From positions 65,126,412 through 65,190,411 of the forward strand of contig OY755240.1 in NCBI GenBank assembly GCA_963576725.1: 64,000 nt of DNA, in the 5' to 3' direction. The stretch is from Azorinus chamasolen (Eukaryota; Mollusca; Bivalvia; Cardiida; Solecurtidae). The notes under the pieces are model-generated. The model had not been told where the DNA came from. It saw nothing but the letters and a program-made list of their open reading frames with translations, and ran no database searches. Both the position numbers and the translations under genes were made by a program. Position 1 is the first letter of the stretch; each line of letters opens with the position of its first letter. Positions 22,858 to 33,185 of this stretch are shown here, in pieces.

Positions 22858-23060
22858 TGTTTAACCCTTTCAAATTGAATTTTCAAAAATTCAAACTGGT
22901 CCACCTTACTCTAATATTCAGGGATGTTTCTAAAAACAAGTGAACCATGACAAACAGTGCAGACCCTGATGAGAGGTCTACTCCAGGAACTCTCTCAGCA
23001 TGTTGTGCACTGTCTGTAGAAGTCATTAGTGGCACATTTCCTGCACTTAAAAGGTTAACA
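22858..23060. repeat. Degenerate MITE
   Basis: TTTAACCCTTTCAAATTG at the left and AAAAGGTTAAC at the right flank an eroded stem-loop with the CAGACCCTGAT / GTCTACTCC motif of the second TTAA MITE subfamily. Confidence 0.5.
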
Positions 23061-23139
23061 TCCACAAATTCAACCCTGTTTGTAATGTAACATATGTGTT
23101 GTTTGGCTATATCTCAGAAGAGTTTGATAGTAGTCTTGA

Positions 23140-23448
23140 TTAACCCTTTACTCTATGAATACTCATATAAGAGATGACATTATGAGTCATAATTAGATTA
23201 ATTTTCATTATGGCACATAAACATGGGAATGTTTGGCCATGCAAGAGATGACATCATGAGTCATAATTAGATTAATTTACATTATGGCACATTTGGCCAT
23301 GCAAGAGATCAGATGACATCATGAGTCATAATTAGATTAATTTACATTATGGCACATAAACATGGGAATGTTTGGCCATGCAGACACTATAGAATCGTAT
23401 CTATATTATGTTTTAAGCACACAACATATTTATGGAGTAAAGGGTTAA
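23140..23448. mobile_element. TTAA MITE with internal 70-90-bp tandem repeat
   Basis: The ends are TTAACCCTTTACTCTATG and TTTATGGAGTAAAGGGTTAA. Inside, the phrase GAGTCATAATTAGATTAAT occurs three times with TTTGGCCATGCAAGAGAT. Confidence 0.72.
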
Positions 23449-25528
23449 ATTTCTTTCCTTGTTAACACTTCGCTTGCTATTCACGTCAATATACCTACCA
23501 GTAAATAGTGAAGACCCAGGGTCAGCACTATATACAAGTTGATTGTGCAACCAATGCACTCCACAGCAGTGATTGCACAGCGAAATACATGTACACAGTG
23601 AAGATATATGTAATTATGCAACAGGACATGGGTAAAGAAGGAGAAATGTATTTTAAAATTCAGAAAGAGAAGGGTTAAATATTCATGTAAGTAATAAGTG
23701 TATCATGAATATCGTCAGCTGATTTTTAGCTTACCAGAGCACACAGTGCTCAGGGTGAGCTTTTGTGATCGCCTGATGTCTGGCGTGCGTTGTCCATCGT
23801 CAACAATTTTAACCTTTAATAATCTTCTCCTCTGAATCTACAGGGTTCTCAGCTTTCATCTTTGGCACAGAGCATCATATGTAGGTCCTCTACAAAAGTT
23901 ATATAAATTATGCCCCCAGGGTCAAAATTGGCCCCGCCCCAGGGATGGCCGGTTTTCAAAAGAAACATATAGTGAAAACCTTGAAAATCTTCTCCTTTGA
24001 AACTGGAAGGTTCTCAGCTTTCATAATTGGCACACAGCATTATTTTCAGGTCCTCTACAAAATAGATACATGTATAAATTATGCCCCTGGGGTCAAAATT
24101 GGCCCCTCCTCATGGGTGGCCAGTTTTCAATTGAAACCTAGTGAAAACTTTGAAAAGCTTCTCTTATGAAACTGGAAAGTTCTCGGCTTTCATATTTGGC
24201 ACATAGCATCATATTCAGGTCCTCTACAAAAGTTATATAAATTATGCCCCTGGGGTCTTCTCCTCTGAAACTTGAAGATTCTCAGCTTTCATATTTGGCA
24301 CATAACATCATGTGTGCAATTTTTTTACAGATTAATGTCCCTTGGGTCAAAATTGGCCCTGCCCCTGGGATGGCCAGTTTTGTATAGAAACATATTATTA
24401 AATTTTTGAAAATCATCTATGAAATTGGAAAGTTCTCAGGTTTCATATTTGGCACATATCATAATGTTCAGGTCCTGTACAAAAGTTATATAAATTATGC
24501 CCTTGGGGTCAAAATTGGCCCTGCCCGAGGGTTGGCCAGTTTTTAACTCACCTGGCACTTCGTGCCAAGGTGAGCTATTGTGATTGCCGTGTTCGTTGTC
24601 GTCCGTCATGCGTTGTCCGTCGTCAACTTTTTCTTAAAATGACATCTCCTCCTAAACTACTTTCTTGATTTTTACCAAACTTGGCAGAAATGTTCCTTGG
24701 GTCAACCTCTTTCAAAGTTGTTCAAAGAATATTATTCCATGCAGAACTCTGGTTGCTATGGCAACCAATGTCCAAAAAGCAGTAAAAACTTTAAAAATCT
24801 TCTTGTCAAAAACTGTTAGGCCTAGGGCTACCAAATTTGTTATGTAGAATAATCTAGTGGATCTCTACAAAGATTGTTCAAATTTTGCCCCTGGGGTCAA
24901 AATTTGCCCAACCCCAGGGATCACAAGTTTTACATAGGATTATATAGTAAAAAAACTTAAAAGATCTTCTTGTCTGAAACAGAAAAGCTTAGAGCTGTAT
25001 TTGGTATGTAGCATCATCTGGTGAACCTTTACTAAGATTGTTCAAATTATTCCCCTGGGGTCAAACACAACCACACCCTAGGCATCACATGTTGTACATA
25101 GGATTATATAGTAAACACTTTAGAAAATCTTCTTGTCTCAAACCTGAAAGGCTTAGACCTGTGATATTTGGTATGAAGCATCATCTGGTTAACCTTTACT
25201 AAGATTGTTCAAATTATGCCCCGGGGGTCAAAATTGTCCTCACCCCTCAGCCTGGGGTCACAAATTTTACTGAAAACTTTAAAAATCTTCCTGTCAAAAC
25301 CTGTAAGGCCTAGGGCTTCCAAATTTGATATGCAGAATCATCTAGTGGACCTCTACATAGATTGTCCAAAATTTGCCCCTGGGGTCAAAATTGGCCCAAC
25401 CCCGGGAATCACAAGTTTTACATAAGATTAAAGTAAACACTTTAAAGATCTTCTTGTCCAAAACTGAAAAGCTTAGAGCTGTGATATTTGGTATGTATTA
25501 TCATCTGGTGAACCTTTACTAAGTTTTT

Positions 25529-26560
25529 AGCTCACCTGAGCAAAGCTCAGGGTGAGCTTTTGGGAGACTTGAATGTGCGGTGTGCGTCGTCCGGCGTCAA
25601 CAATTTGCTTGTGAACACTCTAGTGGTCACAATTTTTGTCCAATCTTAATGAAACGTGGTCAGAATGAATGTCTTGATAAAATCTCGGACGAGTTCGAAA
25701 GTGGGTCAAGTTTGGTTAAAAACTAGGTCAAATGGTAGGAAAACCTTTTGAACCCTTTAGAGGTAATATTTTTAGCCCAATTTTCATGAAACTTGGTCAT
25801 AACGAATGTCTTGATAAAATCTCAGGGGAGTTCGAAAGTGGGTCAAGTGGGGTTAAAAACTAAGTCACTAGGTCAAACAGCAGAAAAACTTTGTGAACAC
25901 TCTAGTGGTCACATTTTTTGTCCAATCTTCATGAAACTTGGTCATAATGATTGTCATGATAAAAGCTAGAAAGAGTTTGAAAGTGGGTTATGTGGGGTTA
26001 AAAACTTGGTCACTAGGTCAAATAGTAGGAAATCTTGTGAACACTCTAGATGTCACATTTATAGCCAAATCTTCATGGAAATTGGTCAGAATGATTGTCC
26101 TAATAAAATCTTGGACAAGTTTGAAAGTGGGTTACGTGTGGTCTAAAAGTAGGTCACTGGGTCGTTACTTAGAAAAATCTTGTTTACACTCAAGAGGCCA
26201 CATTTTTAGCCCAATTTTCCTCAGACTCGCTTAGACTGTTTGTCTTGGTGATATCAAGGTTGAGTGTGATCATGGGTGGGGTGGGAATAAAAAGTAGGTC
26301 ACTAGGTCAAATCTCAGAAAAAATACTCTAGAGGGCAAATTTTTAGCCCAATCTTCATTGGTCGGAATCAGTGTCTTGATAAAGTCAATATTCTAAATCT
26401 TTGAAAATCTTGTTCTGTAGAACCACTGCCAAAGTCCACTATCAACATTGTTCAAATATTGTCCCTAATGTCAATATTGGCCCTACCCATGGGCTACCTA
26501 GCAAAAATCTTAAATCCATGGTAATCAGGTGAGCGATTAAGGGCCATCTTGGCCCTCTTG
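25529..26560 (+). mobile_element. Pearl-like element, innermost level
   Basis: It is a complete member of the subfamily seen at 3353: head GCTCACCTGAGC, 146-bp cores, tail TCAGGTGAGCGATTAAGGG, hairpin and CTCTTG. Its sequence is close to the 3625 copy. Confidence 0.82.
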
Positions 26561-27085
26561 TTTCAAATTATGCCCCTAGAGTCAAACACGGCCATACCTT
26601 TGGGGTCAGATATTTTACATTGAATTATATAATAAAAATTTTTTTAAAAATCTTCTTGTCCGAAACAGAAAAGCTAAGAGCATCATCTGGTGGATCTTTA
26701 CCAAGATTGTTCAAATTATGTCGCTGGAGTTAAAATTGTCCTCACCCCGGCCTGGGGGTCACAAGTTTTACATTTGAATATAAAGTAAAAACTTAAAAAA
26801 GCTCCATGTCTGAAACTGAAAGGCTTAGAGCTGTGATATTTGGTACATAGTATCATCTGGTAGTATAGACCTTTACCAAGATTATTCAAATTAAGCCCCT
26901 AGGATCAAAATTGGCTCTGCCTTAGGGGGTCCCAAGTTTTACTGAAAACTTAAAAAATCTTCTTGTCAAAAACTGTAAGGCTTAGGGCTACCAAATTTGG
27001 TGTGTAGAATGATCTAGTAGACTTACATAAATTGTTCAATTTTTCCCCTGGGGTCAAAAATGGCCCATCCCTTGATGTGTGTGTT

Positions 27086-27106
27086 GGGGGGGGGGGGGGG
27101 GGGGGG
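27086..27106 (+). repeat. G21 homopolymer
   Basis: An uninterrupted run of 21 G lies within the middle-level element's core. It is a possible quadruplex former and a common place for sequencing or assembly error. Confidence 0.8.
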
Positions 27107-27523
27107 TCAGGGCTGTCATAGTTAGCATGAAGCATCATCAGGTGGAGCTTTACCAAGACTTTAAAATTGTGCCCCTAGGGGTCAAATTGGTGGCCCTTGG
27201 GGTCAAATTGATAGGTCACATGACATCATTTAACCAGGTGAGCAATACAGGGTCATCATGGCCCTCTTGTTTATAGAAACATATAGTGAAAACTTTGAAA
27301 ATCTTCTCCTTTGATTGTCTGGTGAGCGAAATAAGGGCCATCAAGGCCCTTTTGTTAATGGCTTAAATACACAGTATATTTTGGTGTTAGAAGAAACTAT
27401 AATAGTCCGGTCTTATTTAATGTCATAACCATACAGAGCATGCCCTGATCAGGTGCCTCTTACTGGAGTATACTCTGTTTGCAAAAGTATGAAAAGGTGT
27501 GTATATGAGGGAATAGGTTTAAT

Positions 27524-27996
27524 CAGCGATTTTTTTCCTGGGATTGTGAATGGGTCCGGTACCCCTTGAATTGTGAAAAATTAGCGTCGTTTTGGCAAAA
27601 ATTGTGAAAAAAGTATCAGTGTTTTTACAAAAATTGTGAATCACCTTTTGAAAGAATTTTCGGCCGAATATAAATTTGCCGACCGAGACGCATATGTTTT
27701 ATTCATATTCTTGTAAAAACATCCGAGACGTGTAAAGAAAAGCGGCACGAAATTCGAATACCTCGGACTTTATCCCAAGAAACCGTTTGAGATACAAAAC
27801 TTTGCAAAGGGGAATATAGCGATGTAAATATTGGTAAAAAAATTGGAGTAAGTACAAAGTAAAAGGCCGAATGTGAAATAATTGAACAGCTTTGTGAATG
27901 GGTCCGACGGACCCTGCTTGTAAATTGTGAAGGTCCGTTTCAAATTGTGACAGGGTCCGATTAACGGTACCAGTTATATAGGGAAAAAAATCGCTG
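27524..27996. mobile_element. hAT-like MITE with CAGCGATTTTTTTCC ends
   Basis: Inverted ends of 15-16 bp (CAGCGATTTTTTTCC and its complement) bound a 473-bp body with repeated ATTGTGAA and GGGTCCG motifs. The flanking octamers GGTTTAAT and GGTTAACC agree only in part, so the target duplication is eroded or the class assignment is wrong. Confidence 0.6.
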
Positions 27997-28133
27997 GGTT
28001 AACCCTTTCCTTCATATAAATGACTTCACATATTTGCAAACAGAGTAGACCCAAATCAGATGTGTGCTGTTTGCTAATGATTGTTGATAGATCTGTTGTT
28101 TTACTTTCTAAAATAGCAACAGTGTTCAGTGTT

Positions 28134-29430
28134 AGCTCACAGACCACAAAGAGCTCAGGGTGAGCTTTTGTGATCGCCTGATGTCCATCGTACGTCGGCG
28201 TGCATTGTCCATCGTGCGTCATCAACAATTTGAACCTTTGAAAATCTTCTCCTCTGAATCTATGTACAGTGTTCTAAGCTTTCATCTTTGGCACATAGCA
28301 TTATCTTTAGGTCCTCTACAAAAGTTATATAAATTATGGCACTGGAGTGAAAATTGGCCCCGCCCTAGGGGTATGCATTTTCAATAGAAACATATAGTGA
28401 AAACTTCTCCTGAAACTGGAAGGTTCTCGGCTTTCATATTTGGCACATAGAATCATGTTCTGGTCCTCTACAAAAGTTATATAAATTATGGCCCTGGGGT
28501 CAAAATTAGCTCTGCCCCAATGGTGGACAGTTTTCAATAGAAACATATATTGAAAATCTTCTCCTCTGAAACTGGAAGGTTCGTAGTTTTCATATTTGGC
28601 ACATGGCACCATGCTCAAGTCCCCTACAAAAGTTATATAAATTGTGGCCCTAGGTTAAAAATTGGCCCCATTCCAGGGTGGGCAGTTTTCATTGGAAACA
28701 AATAATAAAATCTTTGAGAATCTTCTTCTCTGAAACTGGAAGACTCTCAGCTTTCATATTTGCCTCATAGCATCATGTTTTGATCCTCTACAAAAGTTAT
28801 ATAAATTATGCCATTGGGGTCAAAATTGGCCCCGCCCCAGGGCTGGACAGTTTTCAATAGAAACATATATTGAAAACTTTGAAAATCTTCTCCTCTGAAA
28901 CTGGAAGGTTCGTAGCTTTCATATTTGGCACATGGCACCATGCTCTGGTCCTCTATAAAAGTTATATAAATTATAGCCCTAGGTTCAAAATTGGCCCCAT
29001 CCCAGGGATGGGCAGTTTTCATTGGAAACAAATAATGAAATCTTTGAAAATCTTCTCTGAAACTGGAAGACTCTCAGCTTTCATATTTGCCACAGAGCAT
29101 CATGTTCAGGTCCTTTACGAAAGTTATATAAATTATGGCCCTGGGGTCAAAATTGGCCAGCCCCAGGGATGGGCAGTTTTCAATAGAAAGAAATAGTGAA
29201 AACTTTGAAAATCTTCTTCTCTGAAACTGGAAGGTTCTCAGCTTTCATATTTGCCTCATAGTATCATGTTCTGGTCCTCTACAAAAGTTATATAAATTAT
29301 GCCATTGGAGTCAAAATTGGCCCTTCCCCAGGGCTTGTTAGTTTTCTATAGAAACATGTAGTGAAAGCTTTGAAAATCTTCTCCTCTGATTATCTGGTGA
29401 GCGATATCATGGCCAAACTGGCCCTCTTAT
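28134..29430 (+). mobile_element. Pearl-like element next to the splice acceptor
   Basis: The head AGCTCACAGACCACAAAGAGCTC...GGGTGAGC is followed by about seven 165-bp cores. The tail is GGTGAGCGATATCATGGCC, hairpin and CTCTTA at 29430. It ends about 140 bp before the last exon of the peptidase gene. Confidence 0.78.
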
Positions 29431-29570
29431 TCAGTGTAACTTTTTTGTCTATGAATATTCAGTAGAAATTGAAATTTGAAATAAACATAGAAAGGTCCAG
29501 AGTAATAATAGATATAATCATAAACTATTCATTTTAAAAGTATTAAATTAATGTTCTTTTGTTATTTCAG

Positions 29571-29803
29571 CTAAATTTTCAGAAAAAGGAGACAGTGGGT
29601 CAGTGGTTTATTTTTTTGATGAGGACAGGGTCATCGTCCTATCACTGTTGGAGGGTAACATGATGACTCAGGATCCACTGATGGGACCACTTGAATGGAC
29701 ATACTCCACCCACTTAAAGAGTTGTCTAAATGAAATATGCAGAATTCATGGAAAACGTATTGTAATGCCATGGAATATGGTACCCCAAGCGGATGCAATG
29801 TGA
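29571..29803 (+). CDS. Trypsin-fold serine peptidase-like protein, terminal exon with GDSGS
   Basis: The exon opens after the acceptor TTATTTCAG. In the phase left by the 11038 donor it reads SKFSEKGDSGSVVYFF, so the catalytic Ser codon is at 29594-29596. It continues through DEDRVIVLSLLEGNMM and a short C-terminal tail with CLNEICRIHGKR, and stops at TGA 29801-29803. GDSGS is the serine-nucleophile box of trypsin-like enzymes; with the His and Asp of the upstream exon the triad is complete. The strand after the box (VVYFF...VIVLSLL) fits the expected beta-barrel. Joined coding length in the window is 1,162 bp. No AATAAA lies close downstream, so the transcript end is not located. Confidence 0.82.
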
Positions 29804-29939
29804 TGTGTGGTCTACATATGTATCATCTGCAAATATTGTCATCTGCTGCAATTTTCATTTTTCATTATGATTGTCAAAAATTTTGGATCCTGATGTGATG
29901 CCAAGTGTTTTGGTGTCTCATCTGGATCATCATAGCATG

Positions 29940-31330
29940 CAAAGAGTTAACCTGGTAGAAACACCTTTTGACACCTTTGCAAACAGAGTTAACCCAGATC
30001 AGATGGCTCCTGCTGGAGCTGGCTGATCAAGGTCTGCTGTTTGCTTATGAAATAATATAGATATGAGTCTGCAGCCATGGTGCTTCTATTGGGTAAAGCA
30101 TCAACTATGTGTGCCCATCACACTGTACTTTTTGTGCCCAAAAGTATTTGACTTAGAGTCACAATATTGTAGGACAGTTGACCTTAAGATGCAGACATTA
30201 GGATTTGATGTTACAGAATTACTTAGTCTTTTGTTACATCAATGTCTGATGGCTGCCTTCAGTGGCCGATTAATGTAGGGTGAAAGTCATGCAGAAAACT
30301 TTGAAGGACTTTCACCCTCCATTAATCCTTTCCTTCATATAAACACCTTTTCATGCATTTGAAAACAAAGCAGACCCAGATCAGATGACTCCAAAAGGAG
30401 CCGCCTAATCAAGGTGTGGTCTGTTCGCTTATAGTGTAATAGATCGGATTTTGCAGTTTCTACCTGAGCTTAAACATCCTGTGTACATTTGCCATACAAA
30501 AATTCACCTAATAAATATTCATGATGTCATTAATTCTAAAGGAATATTTAACAGAGAAAGGGTTGAGCAGTAAGTTAACCCTTTTTCTGTTCTGTATTTA
30601 ATCCACATTCCAATACCTACTGAATATTCATGGCCAAACTAGATATAAATAGTTATAATGAAATATGGAAAGGGAAACATTTAGCAATTTTAAAAACTAA
30701 AGAAACCAATTTATCAAATTCCATTAGCAAACAGAGCAGACTGTGACCAGATGGCACCTTTAGGAGCCGACTGATCTGGGTCTACTCTGTTTGTAAATAC
30801 ATAAAAATGTGTTTATATGAGGGAAAATATTAAGCAATCACCTGCCTTATAAGATCAAAATAGTTTTTACTGTGTATAGTCTTACAATGCTATTTAGTGC
30901 AAGGCTACTAGCCTTTGATATTTATCATCTTTCACATTTATTTGCTGGATATAATTAAATATAAATCTGAATAATTACCGTTTTGTTTAACTATTCGTAG
31001 ACACAGACCAGAAACATGCAAACATATAGATCAGTATACTTGCATGTATATCAAATAATTGGTGAAATTTTGTGATCCTTTGGGTGGCCAGTAACCACTT
31101 AACCCTTTCCTCCATAGACTATGTTTAGACCCAGCCTCTTTGAATGAATCTGACCATAAAGAACATTTACTAGAGAAAAGTAAAATTTTAGAATTTTGTA
31201 GTTTGAAACCATTGTGATAAATAGAGAATTTGCTCTTATAGGAGCAGATGCTCTATTCATCACAATGGTTTCAAGAAATAATTATTACAGAGGTGCAGAA
31301 AGGTGTATTTATGGAAGAAAGGGTTAAGGA
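29940..31330. repeat. Run of four TTAA-type MITEs
   Basis: Units lie near 29945-30060, 30321-30568, 30577-30833 and 31098-31327. The first three carry the GCAAACAGAG...GACCCAGATCAG / GGCTCC stem-loop; the last carries the GAAACCATTGTGATAAAT hairpin. Ends are variants of TTAACCCTTTCC and GGAAAGGGTTAA. No genes are seen between them; a 71-codon frame at 30063-30278 has no supporting features. Confidence 0.7.
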
Positions 31331-31468
31331 AATTCCTTTTTGTAATTGAACAGTAAAAGAAGGGGCTGTCAAGCCAGCCTTGTCCATATGGAAACAGTCA
31401 TGAATTAGATGTGTATCATCTATAGGTATAACATTTCTCAGTCAAACCTTGTCCTACTGCTATTCATG

Positions 31469-31676
31469 TTTAACCCTTTCCCTCATATAAACACTTTTTC
31501 ATGCTTTTGCAAACAGGATAGACCCAGATAGGAGTCATTTTATCAGGGTCAGCAGTGTGCTTATGAATTATAATGGATCTTACTACCAAAACCAAACATT
31601 TCCATGTGCATTTACCATTTAATACAGTGTATTAAAATTCAGCTAATAAATATTCATGATGTCATTGTTTCGCACA
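31469..31676. mobile_element. TTAA MITE, left part, broken by the LTR element
   Basis: It starts TTAACCCTTTCCCTCATATA and has the AACAGGATAGACCCAGAT stem motif. It stops at CACA (31673-31676), where the LTR retrotransposon begins. The likely remainder follows the other CACA at 52794. Confidence 0.65.
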
Positions 31677-32865
31677 TGTTGTAAAACTGGAGTTGAGTTG
31701 TCATTCTTGAATAGATCTATGAATCTGTCTAGCTAGTTTTGATACAGATCTTGGTGTTGGTAGTTGCGATACACATTTACGTGCTTGACACTTTGTATAT
31801 TTGGTGAAATTAATGTGTTTTGAGCTTGGAATTTTACTTTGCTCTGATGTCATTTCCTTCTATATAGCTTATATAGACAGATATGATCTAGAGTGGAAAT
31901 ACACTTTTATATAGAAATTCTCTAGAATCTGTAACTTATTTTGGTTTGTTTTGGTAAGAAAACATTCTGTATACATTTATGTGAAGTGTCATTATCTATA
32001 ATTAGACCAATTAGCCATAATCTTCTTTGTTTACATTCTGGGCAGTTGACCTACTTCTCAGTTAGACTCAAATTAATGTCATTTTAAACATGTTTGAGAT
32101 TAGTTTGAAATATTTTGTATGGCTAATATGTTGATTATTGGTGTTTAGATGATTTAGGCATATTATTTTGACAGTGACATGTTGTAGAGAGCCGGTTTAC
32201 GGACATTTCCCCCCCCCCCCCCTCCCATATTTTGGCATGGGCGGACATTTGCCCCCTGGTGTTTTAGCCTGGGCGGACATTTGCCCCCCAGACACTTGCC
32301 CCCTGTTGGACTTGGGCGGACATTTGCCCCCCTAATGGTTTTGCTGGGGTGGACATTTGCCCCCCTGTTAATTTTCTCGAGGACGGACCTTTGGTCATTT
32401 TTTGCATCATTCATCATCCCTAAAACATTTTACAGGAGGTAGGGCATTTAAAACAACAAAGTGTTTATATATAAAAATTTACCTTCGAATAGCAACTAAT
32501 CATGCGTGGGGTTTCCCAAGCTTTTACAAACGAGTTTAATTGAGGCTTCTATTTACCTTTTTTACAATGATTTGATGCGTAAATATCCTCAGTATTTCAT
32601 TCGGCAGCCATTTGCAAAAATTGTAAACACAGAGGTTATATATATATGCAGAAAAGGGTGTGTTCCAAATCAAATGATTCTGCGACATCAAATGTGACCT
32701 TTCATTTTCTGAAAACTGTGACCTTTCATTTTCTGAAAACACTGACAGCCATATTTATTGTTTTAACACACAAAGGTGTATGCAGCTGAACGTGACCTAT
32801 CACTTATTGTCATTATATGTTATGTGTTAAAAATACATCAAGTGTTAATTGGATTAGGGGTTTGA

Positions 32866-32925
32866 CTAGATACGATAACGTAGCTCTATTCCTATTTAGG
32901 AATAGAGCTACGTTATCGTATCTAG
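32866..32925. repeat. Perfect 60-bp palindrome
   Basis: Arms of 29 bp (starting CTAGATACGATAACG) are separated by TT and pair without mismatch. It would extrude as a cruciform or fold as a long hairpin RNA. Confidence 0.9.
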
Positions 32926-33158
32926 TAATAAACTGGACGCTAGTCATTATCAGTCTTACAGCTACGATATCGCATCTAGGGTTTGACTAGCCTAAAGGCA
33001 GTGGGAAATTCTACACTTACGCAATTTATTTAGAGCTACGTTATCGTATCTAGTAATAAACTGGACGCTAGTCATTATCAGTCTTACAGCTACGATATCG
33101 CATCTAGGGTTTGACTAGCCTAAAGGCAGTGGGAAATTCTACACTTACGCAATTTATT
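32903..33158 (+). repeat. Perfect 128-bp tandem duplication
   Basis: 32903-33030 and 33031-33158 are identical by eye, both starting TAGAGCTACGTTATC and ending GCAATTTATT. The first copy contains the right arm of the adjacent palindrome. Confidence 0.88.
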
Positions 33159-33185
33159 TACTGGCAAGTGTCGACTTAGCTTATT

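Larger units (their letters stand above)
24545..27269 (+). mobile_element. Pearl-like element, middle level
   Basis: The head AACTCACCTGGCACTTCGTGCC is a diverged subfamily with CTTTAAAAATCTTCTTG cores. It is interrupted at 25528 and resumes at 26561. The tail is CAGGTGAGCAATACAGG, hairpin and CTCTTG at 27269. One unit contains GTTGCTATGGCAAC (about 24751), a perfect X-box. Confidence 0.78.
23728..27354 (+). mobile_element. Pearl-like element, outermost of a three-level nest
   Basis: The head AGCTTACCAGAGCAC...GTGCTCAGGGTGAGC has 165-bp cores to about 24540. The rest of the last core and the tail (GGTGAGCGAAATAAGGGCC, hairpin, TTTTG) resume at 27270, after the two nested elements. Confidence 0.8.
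11039..29570 (+). other. 18.5-kb intron of the peptidase gene
   Basis: The donor GTAAGA at 11039 and acceptor TTGTTATTTCAG ending at 29570 join in phase: T from the first exon plus CT gives TCT, and the frame then reads KFSEKGDSGS. The alternative acceptor 12 bp further on (AG at 29581-29582) would create TAA at the joint. The intron is almost entirely mobile DNA. One element ends about 140 bp before the acceptor and a MITE begins about 80 bp after the donor. Confidence 0.75.
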
